Origin: Sipunculus nudus
Lineage: Eukaryota; Annelida; Sipuncula; Golfingiida; Sipunculidae
Direction of reading: 5' to 3'
NCBI GenBank assembly: GCA_026874595.1
Contig: CM049322.1
Span: 53,533,386-53,597,385, forward strand
Length of the DNA stretch: 64,000 nucleotides
The notes under the pieces are model-generated. The model did no database searches, was not told where the DNA came from, and saw only the letters and a list, made by a program, of their open reading frames with translations. Each line of letters starts with the position of its first letter. Within the stretch, counting starts at the first letter, position 1. Position numbers and translations under genes: made by a program. Positions 22,347 through 31,530 of the stretch are shown one piece after another.

Positions 22347-23030
22347 TCAGTAAGGGGATTCATCGAAGCTGACTGGATCGTTGTTGCACTTCGGGCACTC
22401 CTCGAAGGCTTGGTAGTTTTGATGATCTTCATCACACAAGAATGCGCAGGACATTGCCATGATATCTTCCATTTTGCACAGCAAGTTTTTCCATACGTCG
22501 AAATACAAGGCAGCTCCTTTCTTGCAGGGTCTCCTTTGGCCTTGCTTGGTGTAGTACCATTCACGTATATTCACAATGTTTCTCCAGTTACTGCTGGCTG
22601 ATACACAGACGATTCTTTCCTTGGGATCTGACGGATCACCGGGTGAGAGAGTGAGGCGGTATTCTTTGTTGCGGTCGTGAAACAGTTCATTTAACGAGCT
22701 GTTTATGGCCGTGATGTGGTTGGACAGTTTGGTGATTTCTTCAAGCGTCAGCACGATACATTTCTCTTCAGAAGGTTGGCCGTCAACCCACACTGCGATT
22801 TTAGTGTCCAGGCCGTAAGGTGTGGCATACCAATGTGAACCTTCTCCCCCACCAAGGAATACTTTGCTTGCAGCCACACATTGGTTTGGTGGACCTTCTG
22901 CATTTGTAACATGTTCTAGTTTTCTCTTCTTGATCTCAGGTACAGAAGCAGGAGGAACAGCAGCAGCAGCAGCGGCAGCGGCCCCAGGAACATGTTGTCT
23001 GTTCTCACTTTTTCTGTTGCTATTAAACAT
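22347..23030 (-). CDS. PC4/SUB1-like single-stranded DNA-binding protein
   Basis: A 227-aa protein. Residues 152-184 read VNIREWYY, then a Gly/Arg turn, then RRPCKKGAALYFDVWKNLL, which matches the beta-sheet and helix signature of the PC4 (SUB1/p15) C-terminal domain, a dimeric single-stranded-DNA binder and transcription coactivator. Residues 77-112 (KIAVWVDG to VLTLEEITKLSNHI) could be a second, more diverged PC4-type unit. The N-terminus has an alanine tract and a KKRKLEH nuclear-localisation-like cluster; the C-terminus is acidic with CPKC. Protein-primed replication needs a single-strand binder, so that or gene activation is the likely role. The promoter region carries two ETS-type sites (23147-23156, 23179-23188), shared with the divergent plus-strand gene. 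Confidence 0.65.
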   Translation of the reverse strand: MFNSNRKSENRQHVPGAAAAAAAAVPPASVPEIKKRKLEHVTNAEGPPNQCVAASKVFLGGGEGSHWYATPYGLDTKIAVWVDGQPSEEKCIVLTLEEITKLSNHITAINSSLNELFHDRNKEYRLTLSPGDPSDPKERIVCVSASSNWRNIVNIREWYYTKQGQRRPCKKGAALYFDVWKNLLCKMEDIMAMSCAFLCDEDHQNYQAFEECPKCNNDPVSFDESPY

Positions 23031-23128
23031 AGTGGCAATTTGTTATCTGCTATCGGCGTGAATGCGAAAGTGGAAACTAATGACTAGCTGGGCTGGCTTG
23101 AAGTGTGAGTGAGCCTCATAGGACCCTT

Positions 23129-23262
23129 CTTATTTGTACTTGTCAAACCGGAAGTCGCGCGGAAAAATAAAAACTCTAACCGGAAGTGATACGGAAAAAC
23201 TGTGTAGGGGTGATACAATGGACCCGACGTGCAAATGAGATAGGCCCAATGTCTTAAAAAGG
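23129..23262. promoter_or_regulatory. Divergent promoter with two ETS-type sites
   Basis: Between the PC4-like gene (minus) and the RING-like gene (plus). ACCGGAAGTC at 23147-23156 and ACCGGAAGTG at 23179-23188. A weak TATA-like element faces left (23129-23138), and TCTTAAAAAG near 23251 faces right. Confidence 0.5.
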
Positions 23263-23274
23263 TGAACTTGAGTG

Positions 23275-25341
23275 ATGAATAATCAACTTTATCTCCAAAA
23301 AATGTGGCGAAACACGAACAAATGTGAAATTTGGGACGGTTACCTGAAAAGCGTTTGGTCAGATACACCATACCATTCGCCCCGTCATGGCTCAGTGAAA
23401 GCCGACTGCCAGCAGTATTCTGGCACTATGTTCCCGAGGCAAGTGATTCCACCTGCCCAGATAACGAAGCGGCCCGTATACATTTTCCCTCAGCTCGGGA
23501 AAAAAGTGGTGGAAAACGTGGTGGAAGGATATTTGACCGACCAGAACCAGTGTTTGGTTTGCCGTAAGAATATGGCTTGTGTTGTGACCAGTTGCCACAC
23601 AGCTCTTTGCCAACAGTGCGTGATGAACAAGCTGTCCAGAGTTGATGGATCCAACCAGATAAACGATATTATGTTATCCACGTTATGCCCAGACTGTGGA
23701 AAAAACACGGTCATTCTGGGTGTGTTACCTGTGCTGATGGTTTTGAGACGGACCTGCAATCTACCTAAATTAAAAGATTGGGTAGTCAATCTGCTGGATC
23801 CGGCAGATATGACAGAAGAGATGTTGGAAAAAAGACAGGTGGTTGTGGACGGTTTTTATGAAGACTTGAAAAGAAGCAGTGATACGCCGCATCAGGATGA
23901 TCTATTTTCTTCCAAGCGAGGTTTTCCACCGGCGGCTTCTTGGGTGGAGTATTTTACCGAACAGAACAAGTACTGCAAGGACTGTTTCGATGTGTTGTGT
24001 CACGTGGTACCCCTTAAAACAGCCGACAAGTCACACAGAAAATTGAAAGATGGTTCTACGACCTGGAAAATGTGCACCTCGTGCTACAACGCTTGGTCTT
24101 GCCTCGTGTCGATGCTGTTGGCTCATAGCCGTCACGTGACCCAGTTGCAGTTTCAAACGATGATGCGTGCTACACCTTTCAGTTTGTGTGAAGCCACGCA
24201 GTGCTTAAAAATGAACCTTTCAGACAAGACCAAGAAGGTCCCTGAGATTGAGGAGAGTAACACTCCATTCGTACCCTTCCACAGTTTGCCTAACAAAATC
24301 CAAAAGTATTTCGAAGGGCCTTACTTCATAGACTATTTGCACCGAAGCAATCCCCTGCCTTTCACCTGGTACATCTGGGCAAACAGGACCCGTATTTACC
24401 CAGTGATGGGGCAGAGCAAATGCGTCTTTTACAGAATGGAAGCTGCAGATTTCCCTATCACCGGTGTTTTCCCCAACCCTCCTGCAGTTTTGCCCACGGC
24501 CACATACAGTCACGCCAACTGGGACAGTAGAGTTTGTCACTTGGACGACAGCATCACTGAAGCACTGAAACTGATGCCAGTTGAAAGCAAGTACGCCCCG
24601 TGCACCTACGGATGGTTATCGGTGAAACATCTGCACAAGAAAGTCAAAGTGACTGGTATCGCTGAACAAGTCAGACCGCTGGATATCCCTACGTTCCAGC
24701 TGTGGAAATTGCTTTACGAGCATTACGATAAAACCCAAAAACTACACACCGTCGCGTTCCACCAACTGCTACTGAGGAACGTCGATAAAGACCGTTCGTT
24801 TGCCCACCCGCTGATGAGTAAGGGAGAGGTGCCTTGTTTGCAACAGTTGGCAGCTGACTGCTTTCTGCCGGATTTCAATCAAATGCAATGTGCGTTTCAA
24901 CGTTATTTTTCTGCTGCGCCGTTCCCGCTCATGGCACAGATGCAACTGCAAAGAGAGCTCAGTTTGGTGTGGGGTCAAATTGAAGGCACGGACCGAGGTG
25001 TGTTTTGTTATGTGGGTAACTTTCCAATGTCGGTTGTGTACCCTCTGGTGAGGGGAAGTCTTTTGGAAAATGAAGATAGGCAGTGTGAATATAACAACAC
25101 TTTGCCGCTTTTGGGCGTGTTTGAAAAACACAACAACAGCAAAAACGACGTCGTCAGCGCTTGCGGGGCCATCACATGGAAAATGAAAACGGGGTGCGGT
25201 GAAACCGTGCCTGTACACAAGTCGCTGAGACGCTATGATACTGACGAAGTGATTTTAAGCAGGTACCCAAGGGACTGGCTCGAGATACCGGAGTCCGACT
25301 ATGCCATTGTTATGGAAGCGGAGGGTGGAAACCCCCTCTGA
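23275..25341 (+). CDS. Large RING-like zinc protein (688 aa), unknown role
   Basis: The only gene on the plus strand within the central block. Residues about 93-140 contain CLVC, SCHTALCQQC and CPDC, the order of a C3HC4-type RING finger, although Cys and His of the third pair are adjacent instead of one residue apart. A second cysteine cluster (YCKDC...LCHVV, KMCTSCYNAWSC) lies at about 233-275. The remaining 400 residues match nothing I recognise. RING proteins commonly act as E3 ubiquitin ligases; whether this one does is untested. ATG 23275 is the first in frame; ATG 23302 is also possible given the TATA-like element at 23251. The gene is convergent with the second capsid gene, and an ATTAAA signal follows the stop (25380-25385). 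Confidence 0.75.
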   Translation: MNNQLYLQKMWRNTNKCEIWDGYLKSVWSDTPYHSPRHGSVKADCQQYSGTMFPRQVIPPAQITKRPVYIFPQLGKKVVENVVEGYLTDQNQCLVCRKNMACVVTSCHTALCQQCVMNKLSRVDGSNQINDIMLSTLCPDCGKNTVILGVLPVLMVLRRTCNLPKLKDWVVNLLDPADMTEEMLEKRQVVVDGFYEDLKRSSDTPHQDDLFSSKRGFPPAASWVEYFTEQNKYCKDCFDVLCHVVPLKTADKSHRKLKDGSTTWKMCTSCYNAWSCLVSMLLAHSRHVTQLQFQTMMRATPFSLCEATQCLKMNLSDKTKKVPEIEESNTPFVPFHSLPNKIQKYFEGPYFIDYLHRSNPLPFTWYIWANRTRIYPVMGQSKCVFYRMEAADFPITGVFPNPPAVLPTATYSHANWDSRVCHLDDSITEALKLMPVESKYAPCTYGWLSVKHLHKKVKVTGIAEQVRPLDIPTFQLWKLLYEHYDKTQKLHTVAFHQLLLRNVDKDRSFAHPLMSKGEVPCLQQLAADCFLPDFNQMQCAFQRYFSAAPFPLMAQMQLQRELSLVWGQIEGTDRGVFCYVGNFPMSVVYPLVRGSLLENEDRQCEYNNTLPLLGVFEKHNNSKNDVVSACGAITWKMKTGCGETVPVHKSLRRYDTDEVILSRYPRDWLEIPESDYAIVMEAEGGNPL

Positions 25342-25379
25342 CAGGATCCCCCAATGTATTTTTGATGCTGTTTGTAATT

Positions 25380-25385
25380 ATTAAA
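25380..25385 (+). terminator. ATTAAA poly(A) signal, RING-like gene
   Basis: ATTAAA, a common signal variant, about 40 bases after the stop codon and just before the convergent capsid gene ends. Confidence 0.45.
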
Positions 25386-25416
25386 GTGTGTCATTTGTAT
25401 ATGGTGTGTTGTTATT

Positions 25417-27057
25417 TTATGTGAATGATTTCAGAACTTGGCGTGATTGGCCTATAGTAATTTCCCCGTCCATTTCATAATACACAACAATGGTGTGTTG
25501 TTCGGTTATTTCATTGTCGAACGCAAGTTCCAACCTTAAAACTCCCACGGTAGGGTCTTGGATATACTTTTCGTCACTGGCCAGGGTGGGCGAGAAATCA
25601 ACAGCGATAAAAGAGTATCCTCTCCTGTAATCTTGGTAAGACAAGTTCACTCCGGTGGCACCTCGCACTGTACCGATCCCGTTCAGCCCGTCAATGTATT
25701 CCCGTTTCCAATCCCTGTCCCATTTCATTTCGTAAGGGAAGGCCGGCACCGGATACCCGTTCATATACACCTGTACATAATTGACGCCCAGGTGTTTGAA
25801 CTCGTACGGGTTTTTTTCTTTGTCTCCACTCAAGGCTTTACTTTCCACGAACCCGAACACCATACGCCTGGGCATCTGCCCTTGCAACATGTTGGTCAAT
25901 GAGGCCTGGGTACCACTGACTGGCAAGTCGTAAGTGCGCAAGAAAGCGTGTTTCAGTGGATAACGTATCGGCATGTGTCGGGCCAGGTTGGCTTCCACCG
26001 AGCGCCGAAACACATCGGAGGGTGTGACTTTCCGTACATCCAAATACATCTGCGTGACTTTCAGCACGTTTTGGGCTTCCTTTTTTTGAATAATTGCAAA
26101 TTCAGACATGTCATGAAAATCCATCAGTATTTTAATGTCTACCCCGTTTATCAAAAACTTTTTCTGTCCCGTGATATCGCTGTGTAGAGGGGCTTTGAAA
26201 GTAATCTCCTGTGAAGTTTCCGTGTTGTCACACATAAGATTGTTATTGGGAAAAAATTGCAAAAACCTGTTCAGCGCCCCGTAGTTTTTTCCCAGGGCAG
26301 CCGTCAAGATTGATTGTTTAGTTTTCCCCCCCGTTATCCCCAATTTTCCCAAAGCGCTCGGGATGAAGTATGCTATTTTTTAATCAGAATATTTGCTGAA
26401 AAACCTTTTTGGGTACGAACGCCAATCCCCAGACATCGCTTTCACATCCGCACTTGCAGAGTTAGATGATAGATCTGTATCTTTTTGTTCAGGTGTTCTC
26501 CTCCAAGCGTACATGCTTTTGTTTGCTCCAGAGTCGCTTGATTTGACACCTTTAATCGTTTCTTCGTACGCTGTGTCTTTCTTCATCTCTGCAGGAATGT
26601 CATTGAAATGGCCAGGGGTGTCTTTGAACCACCCAGTCATCCCTGACAGCCCGGTCTTTTTAAATTCCTTGTTGTAAGACAAAAGGTTTTCCAGGTACGC
26701 CCTGTATGAATACATGTTGTCCTGGGTGTTGATTTCCGTCCCGTTGAACTCTATGTTTATCTGACGCCAGATGCTGTGGATGATATTGTTGACAGGTGAA
26801 ATGTATTCCTCAGTTATCTTTTGACATGGGTCACCTGCTGCTGTAAAAATCCCCAATTTCACCACCAGCATCGTGTTGGCCAAATCGACGTACTCAGTTG
26901 ATTTCCCACTGATAAAAAATTCCACAGGACCCCCGGTTTTGTACGAAGGCGTCAGCAGGTCTACTTTCACCCACCGTCCTTGTGTCACCGAATCTTGCTT
27001 CGTGCCCCCCGCAAAGAGGGCCGTCTGCTGTACGATATCCGTCGCTGCGTCGACCAT
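25417..27057 (-). pseudogene. Second major capsid protein gene, interrupted by a stop
   Basis: A tandem paralogue of the capsid gene at 27166-28737. The N-terminal part (26380-27057, 225 codons) starts with the same first ~30 residues as the intact copy. The C-terminal part (25417-26352 and upstream) lies in the same frame and aligns through LGKNYGA, FLQFFP, RYPLKHAFLRTYDLP and QGQMPRRMVFGFVESKA. They are separated only by an in-frame TAA at 26380-26382. The region before the stop is the most diverged stretch between the copies. Its TATA box is intact. Either this is a pseudogene, or a shorter N-terminal product is made. A sequencing error is less likely, because the codon aligned at that place in the intact copy differs at more than one base. 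Confidence 0.85.
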
Positions 27058-27092
27058 GTTTCTTTCTGATCACTTTAACAGTGATTTCATAC

Positions 27093-27102
27093 ATTTATAT
27101 AT
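27093..27102 (-). promoter_or_regulatory. TATA box of the second capsid gene
   Basis: Minus strand ATATATAAAT, 36-45 bases before ATG 27057. Confidence 0.55.
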
Positions 27103-27165
27103 GTTAGCCATGGCGCAAGCTACATATACATACATTATGTGTTCATTTACCCGTGGAGAACTTTT

Positions 27166-28737
27166 TCAAGTGTAGGATTTGAGCACCTCTCGCGTTTGCC
27201 CAACGGTCACTTCACCGTCCATTTCGTAATAAACGACGACGATGTGTTGCTTGTTTAGTCTTGATTCGTCTTTAAAACCCAGTTCCATCCTTAAAACACC
27301 CACCGTAGGGTCTTGGGTGTACTTTTCGTCACTGGCCAGTGTGGGTGAAAAATCTACCGCAAAAAGCGTAAACCCATTGCGGTAATCTTGGTAAGAGATA
27401 TCTACGCCCAAGCCCCCTCGCACGACGCCGATCCCGTTTAGGGTATCGATGTATTCGCGTTTCCAGTCTTGTGTCCATTTCGGTGCATAAGCGTAGGTCG
27501 GAACGGGGTAACCGTTCATGTACACGTGAACGTGGTTAACGCCAAGGTTTTTAAACTCGTATGGGTTTTTCGTTTCGTCTCCAGCGTAAGCCTTGCTTTC
27601 CACGAAGCCGAACACCATGCGCCTGGGCATCTGGCCCTGCAACATGTTGGTCAGGGAGGCCTGGGTGCCGTTTACCGGTAGGTCGTACGTGCGTAAGAAA
27701 GCGTGTTTCAGAGGGTAACGTATGGGTATGTTGCGGGCCAGATTAGCTTCCACCGCATGTTGGAATCTGTCAGACGGTGTGACTTTACGCAAGTCAATGT
27801 ACATGCCCATGACTTTCAACTGGTTATTGTCCCCTCCTTTCTGCATGATGGGAAATTCTTTGGAACCCGTAAAATCCAACTGCAGTTGAATATCTACTCC
27901 GTTTGGTAGCAGTTTTTGCTGACCGGTGAAATCGGTGTGGAAGGGTGCCTTGAAAGTAATGATTTTTGATGTTTCTGAGTTAGTGCAGGTCGCATTGTTC
28001 ATTGGGAAAAATTGCAAGAACCGGTTCATAGCCCCATAATTTTTACCCAGTGAGGCCGTCAGTATAGATTTTTTTAATTTGTCTTTCTCTGTAAGCCCTA
28101 CTTCCCCAATCGCTGAAGGGATGACGTGTGTAAAGTAGAAATCAGATTCTTTATCAAATGAGATTTTCGCGTAACTTCTTTTACCTCCACCGTCATCAGT
28201 ACCCCAGTCGTGCTTGCTGTTTTGATCGGCAGTTGTTGCGGTATAATCACTGTTACTAGTGAGTGAAGCAGGTAGGTCATTGAAATGACCGGGTGTATCT
28301 TTGAACCACCCAGTCATGGCTGACAGGCAGGTTTCTTTGTATTCCTGGTTGTAGGCGAGCAGGTTTTCCAAGTAAGCCCTGTAGGGATACATGTTATCCT
28401 GAGTGTTCAGTTCGGTCCCGTTCAGTTTAAGGTTGATTTGACGCCAGATGCTATGGATAATGTTGTTGACGGGAGAAATGTATTCCGCCGTGATTTTCTG
28501 GCAGGGGGTGACCCCGTCTGATTTAAAAATCCCCATTTTCACCACCAGCATAGAATTGGCCAGGTCGATATACTCTGATGATTTCCCGCTGATGAAAAAT
28601 TCTATAGGCCCCCCGGTCTTGTACGAAGGCGTCAGTGGGTCAACTTTCACCCACCGTCCCTGTGTCACCGAATCTTGCTTTGTGCCCCCGGCAAAGAGGG
28701 CCGTCTGCTGCACGATGTCTGTTGCGGCGTCCACCAT
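27166..28737 (-). CDS. Major capsid protein, double jelly-roll (hexon-like)
   Basis: An intact 523-aa frame of the usual length for Polinton/adintovirus major capsid proteins, which fold as double jelly-rolls and form pseudo-hexameric trimers of an icosahedral shell. It is recognised by the N-terminus with GGTKQDSVTQGRWVKVDPLT and FFISGKS, by NIIHSIWRQI, by YPYRAYLENLL, and by a C-terminal half with YPLKHAFLRTYDLPV, QGQMPRRMVFGF and the closing VVVYYEMDGEVTVGQ block. ATG 28735-28737 has a TATAAAAG element 40 bases upstream. It is followed at once by a second, interrupted copy, so it presumably supplies the functional shell protein. Confidence 0.93.
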   Translation of the reverse strand: MVDAATDIVQQTALFAGGTKQDSVTQGRWVKVDPLTPSYKTGGPIEFFISGKSSEYIDLANSMLVVKMGIFKSDGVTPCQKITAEYISPVNNIIHSIWRQINLKLNGTELNTQDNMYPYRAYLENLLAYNQEYKETCLSAMTGWFKDTPGHFNDLPASLTSNSDYTATTADQNSKHDWGTDDGGGKRSYAKISFDKESDFYFTHVIPSAIGEVGLTEKDKLKKSILTASLGKNYGAMNRFLQFFPMNNATCTNSETSKIITFKAPFHTDFTGQQKLLPNGVDIQLQLDFTGSKEFPIMQKGGDNNQLKVMGMYIDLRKVTPSDRFQHAVEANLARNIPIRYPLKHAFLRTYDLPVNGTQASLTNMLQGQMPRRMVFGFVESKAYAGDETKNPYEFKNLGVNHVHVYMNGYPVPTYAYAPKWTQDWKREYIDTLNGIGVVRGGLGVDISYQDYRNGFTLFAVDFSPTLASDEKYTQDPTVGVLRMELGFKDESRLNKQHIVVVYYEMDGEVTVGQTREVLKSYT

Positions 28738-29316
28738 GTTTCTTACTTCTCATTTGAGTATAGCCATGCAGTTTACTTTTATACTCTTCTGGAGGTTAAC
28801 TCTAAGAAAAATGAATGAATACATAACATGTCTCGACCACACAATAAAACCTTGGGGATTTTTTTTTTGGGGGGGGGGGGGGAACAGACTAACACGCCCA
28901 GATGGCTCAACAGCTACTATAGCAGACACACGTTTTGCAGACACACTTGAAAATATTCACAAAATACTTGTATATTACGATGATGAATTCAAAGAACAAG
29001 TTGAACAGAACAAACCTTTATTCAATCCACTTTAACAAACCAAGAAACAGAAACAAGGGACGAAACCGAACCCCCCCCCCCCCTCCCCGATCCATCTCAC
29101 AAATTGAAAAAAAGGGCCTAAGCAAATGATAATGGAAATGAACGCCCCGGTCATGAAAAAAAAATCTAAACTACGAGATACTAAAACAGAAAAACTATGT
29201 CTGACCAGGGGCTACTTTCAAATTGAATGGGCTGAAAAAGACCTCGTCACTATTACACCCGTTAACCCCAACCTCCTGTGTAAAAATGAAAGTCTCTCTA
29301 TCTGGTACGTCGCCTT
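28738..29316. other. Intergenic gap with long homopolymers
   Basis: Contains the capsid promoter (28776-28783), T10-G14 at 28859-28882 and C13 at 29071-29083. TTTATT at 29017-29022 gives a minus-strand AATAAA that would serve the 462-aa gene. Plus-strand open frames at 28811-29035 and 29126-29330 have protein-like stretches (for example DTRFADTLENIHKILVYYDD) but no start, promoter or family support; they may be remnants. Confidence 0.5.
28776..28783 (-). promoter_or_regulatory. TATA box of the major capsid gene
   Basis: Minus strand TATAAAAG about 40 bases before the capsid ATG. Confidence 0.6.
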
Positions 29317-30705
29317 TTATAGGTTCAGTTCCCGCATGATGCCTGTGAAATATGGTATTGCCACTTCTAACAAATTCTTTAGTGACTGTTCACCCGTTTG
29401 CAACAGCAACCGCATGTACCATATTTTCCCTGCCGGGTTTTCCAAACATTCCCGTGCAACGTTAATCGTTTGGTCCCGTTCCTCCCACTGTAACATCCTC
29501 ACCATGAACTGCGCCAGGGGTTGCATGTGTTCCCTTCCGGTAAATATGGTGTGAGCCCTTACTTTGTGTACCAGCCCCCTGTTCAACATGAAGTACGGTG
29601 GGGTTTTCGCCTTTTCAGAAACATATGCCCAAAAACCCATCGCATCTTTTGTGGCTTCTTGCTGCATGCAGTGGAAAGTTTCAATCACGATGGCTAGTGC
29701 TAAACAGACCAAAGTAATGACTTCGTCAGGGCTCTGTTTAAACATTTCCTGCCGGAAACTGTCGTTATCTAACATATCCGTTCGCGTTGCCATGTGCCGT
29801 AGAACGTCACCGTGCTTCCTGTATGCCTCTTTGATTTCGTGTGACATGACATAGGCTGAGGCAGGGGGGACACCTAATCCGTCGCCGATTTGCACGCCTA
29901 CATTTCCGGTTTCTGTCGCGGGGGGCTGTACCGCTGATGCGGTTTGCATTCCGAAATCACTTTTTTGCGGTACTAAAGTTTGTGTCCCCATGGTACCCAT
30001 GACTGGTTTGTCTGTCTGCATTTGGATATCTCTGACCCCCGTATTCTCAATTGACTGCTGTTGTACTTGCACCCCTGGCTGGTTAGTATTTTTGTAAGGT
30101 CCTCCTTTCTGCTTTTTCTCCGTGGTTCCGGAAGGCCCTGGCGTAGCCGGAGGTTGGCTTCCGGTGGGAGAATCCCTTTTTGATTTGTCCAGTTTCAAAC
30201 GCCGTCTCACTTGCTCAACTCTTTTAGGTGTTTCCGAGGGCAGTTTCATCCTGACACCCCTTTTAGGTACCTCATCCACTGTGGGCGAAGGTGAGTAAGG
30301 GGGCCTGTCGCCTCTTAAAACACTGGCCGTCAGTACTGATGCTTTCATAGGCGTGGATTTGGGTGTTCTATTCCCTGGTGAAAACGTTTCAAACAAAATG
30401 GGAACTTGGGATTTAGGTGTCACAGGCGACGACTGTAATGAGGCTCCCGGGTGTCGGAGGCGCGATCTGTAGGGGTCGCCGAAAGTCTGGTTGAGGATTT
30501 TTCTTTTCTCTCCCGGTGTCGTAATCCTGTTCAGAAAATCGGTCACTTCACTTTGATCTGTGGTATTAATTACGTTTGCCGAGTGTTTCACTGCACCTGG
30601 TTTCAGTTGTGACACCGCTGTAGGATTTGCTAACGTATACGGTGTATCCAAAGGCGGGGACGGATGCGCGACAGTGGCCAATGTACGCATATCTTTTTCT
30701 ACCAT
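29317..30705 (-). CDS. Unknown 462-aa protein, disordered N-half with QT motifs
   Basis: Residues 1-280 are Pro/Ser/Thr/Lys-rich and probably disordered; residues 285-462 form a helical domain with several Trp and Met residues. Between about 224 and 275 four QT/QI motifs recur (IQMQTD, GTQT, GMQTA, VGVQI), resembling the TQT anchors of dynein light chain LC8 ligands. The start overlaps the end of the 73-aa basic gene by seven bases, so the two probably share a transcript. Lying within the virion block it is likely a structural or assembly protein; no family was recognised. Confidence 0.7.
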   Translation of the reverse strand: MVEKDMRTLATVAHPSPPLDTPYTLANPTAVSQLKPGAVKHSANVINTTDQSEVTDFLNRITTPGEKRKILNQTFGDPYRSRLRHPGASLQSSPVTPKSQVPILFETFSPGNRTPKSTPMKASVLTASVLRGDRPPYSPSPTVDEVPKRGVRMKLPSETPKRVEQVRRRLKLDKSKRDSPTGSQPPATPGPSGTTEKKQKGGPYKNTNQPGVQVQQQSIENTGVRDIQMQTDKPVMGTMGTQTLVPQKSDFGMQTASAVQPPATETGNVGVQIGDGLGVPPASAYVMSHEIKEAYRKHGDVLRHMATRTDMLDNDSFRQEMFKQSPDEVITLVCLALAIVIETFHCMQQEATKDAMGFWAYVSEKAKTPPYFMLNRGLVHKVRAHTIFTGREHMQPLAQFMVRMLQWEERDQTINVARECLENPAGKIWYMRLLLQTGEQSLKNLLEVAIPYFTGIMRELNL

Positions 30706-30920
30706 TTTTTTCCCGGTGGAGCTTTAGGTGGGACCAAGTTCTTTTTCAAAATGCTGACCATTTTTTTGGCTGGTGGATTTTTTATTTCTGCTTTTATTTT
30801 TTTTACTTCAGAGGCTATGGGTTTTCGCCGCGGTTCTTTGAGATCGGCGTCGTCTTTCCTTTTTCTTCCAGTTTTCTTCTTTTCAACGTCACCTTCATCT
30901 TTTTTCTTTTTCGGTGCCAT
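30699..30920 (-). CDS. Small very basic protein (73 aa), core-protein-like
   Basis: Begins MAPKKKKDEG and is over one third Lys/Arg with Pro/Ala, ending KAPPGKKW. Size and composition resemble DNA-condensing core proteins of adenoviruses and other dsDNA viruses, but such sequences carry little family information. A TATAAAAAG box (30959-30967) lies about 45 bases before the ATG and contains the stop codon of the 179-aa gene. The 462-aa gene begins inside its last codons. Confidence 0.65.
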   Translation of the reverse strand: MAPKKKKDEGDVEKKKTGRKRKDDADLKEPRRKPIASEVKKIKAEIKNPPAKKMVSILKKNLVPPKAPPGKKW

Positions 30921-30958
30921 GTTTTTTTTTATTCCAGGTTATCTCGGGTGTGCAGGGG

Positions 30959-30967
30959 CTTTTTATA
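30959..30967 (-). promoter_or_regulatory. TATA box containing upstream gene's stop codon
   Basis: Minus strand TATAAAAAG; TAA at 30963-30965 terminates the 179-aa gene. Confidence 0.6.
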
Positions 30968-31502
30968 CCATATCTGGATGGCCAACACTGTAATAACCTT
31001 CCGCGGTCCTCTCTATTGGTCTTTCAGGAGTGCTAGGGGTGCTAACTTTCCGTGTCGTTACACCTGGAGATGCCATATGCGGAGTCATTATCAACGGTGT
31101 GGGCACGGCAGCTCCTACGTTCTCATCAGCGCTACCCACCAATGTGTCTCCCGGGTTCCAGTATGGGTCTGTTAAATCGTCTCGCCGTCTCCTGATGCCA
31201 GCCGCACCACGCCGGGCAAAACGCGGATCCATGTATGGTATGGATCTGCTGCGTGTATCGTATTTTCTCATCCACATTTCACGTTCTGGGTTGTACTGTT
31301 TTCTTACTTTCCTGATCCGGCCACCTCCCATAGCTCCCAAAGGATGCATCATGTCGTAAAACCATTGTGGTTTGGGCTTGGAACGTCCAAAACATTCCAC
31401 AGCTTCACGGTTAATATTTTTACGTGCCTTTACCAGCGCCTCTAGCGCTTTTCTCCCCATGGTTTTTAATTTCTGCTTGCACTTTTTACTCTTCTCCATC
31501 AT
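30963..31502 (-). CDS. Unknown basic 179-aa virion-type protein
   Basis: Strongly basic in residues 1-110 (KKCKQKLKTMGRKALEALVKAR, then many Arg in RRGAAGIRRRRDD), with a Pro/Thr-rich C-terminus ending PDMV. It resembles minor core or scaffold proteins in composition only. First ATG of an ATGATG pair is used. A TTAATAAAAAG element 20-30 bases upstream overlaps the stop of the 42-aa gene; a second TATA (31577-31586) lies inside that gene. Placed among other basic small genes between the capsid block and the integrase. Confidence 0.65.
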   Translation of the reverse strand: MMEKSKKCKQKLKTMGRKALEALVKARKNINREAVECFGRSKPKPQWFYDMMHPLGAMGGGRIRKVRKQYNPEREMWMRKYDTRSRSIPYMDPRFARRGAAGIRRRRDDLTDPYWNPGDTLVGSADENVGAAVPTPLIMTPHMASPGVTTRKVSTPSTPERPIERTAEGYYSVGHPDMV

Positions 31503-31519
31503 TTTTGCTTTCGTTCTTT

Positions 31520-31530
31520 CTTTTTATTAA
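31520..31530 (-). promoter_or_regulatory. TATA-like element overlapping a stop codon
   Basis: Minus strand TTAATAAAAAG; its first TAA (31527-31529) is the stop of the 42-aa Arg-rich gene, and the 179-aa start is at 31502. Confidence 0.4.

Noticed and set aside
28448-29035. 195-aa plus-strand frame read as one gene
   Set aside because: The first 290 bases are antisense to the capsid gene and it crosses T10-G14; only the last part looks protein-like, and it is reported as a remnant.
30627-31175. 182-aa Phe-rich plus-strand frame
   Set aside because: Antisense to the Lys-rich 73-aa and 179-aa genes.
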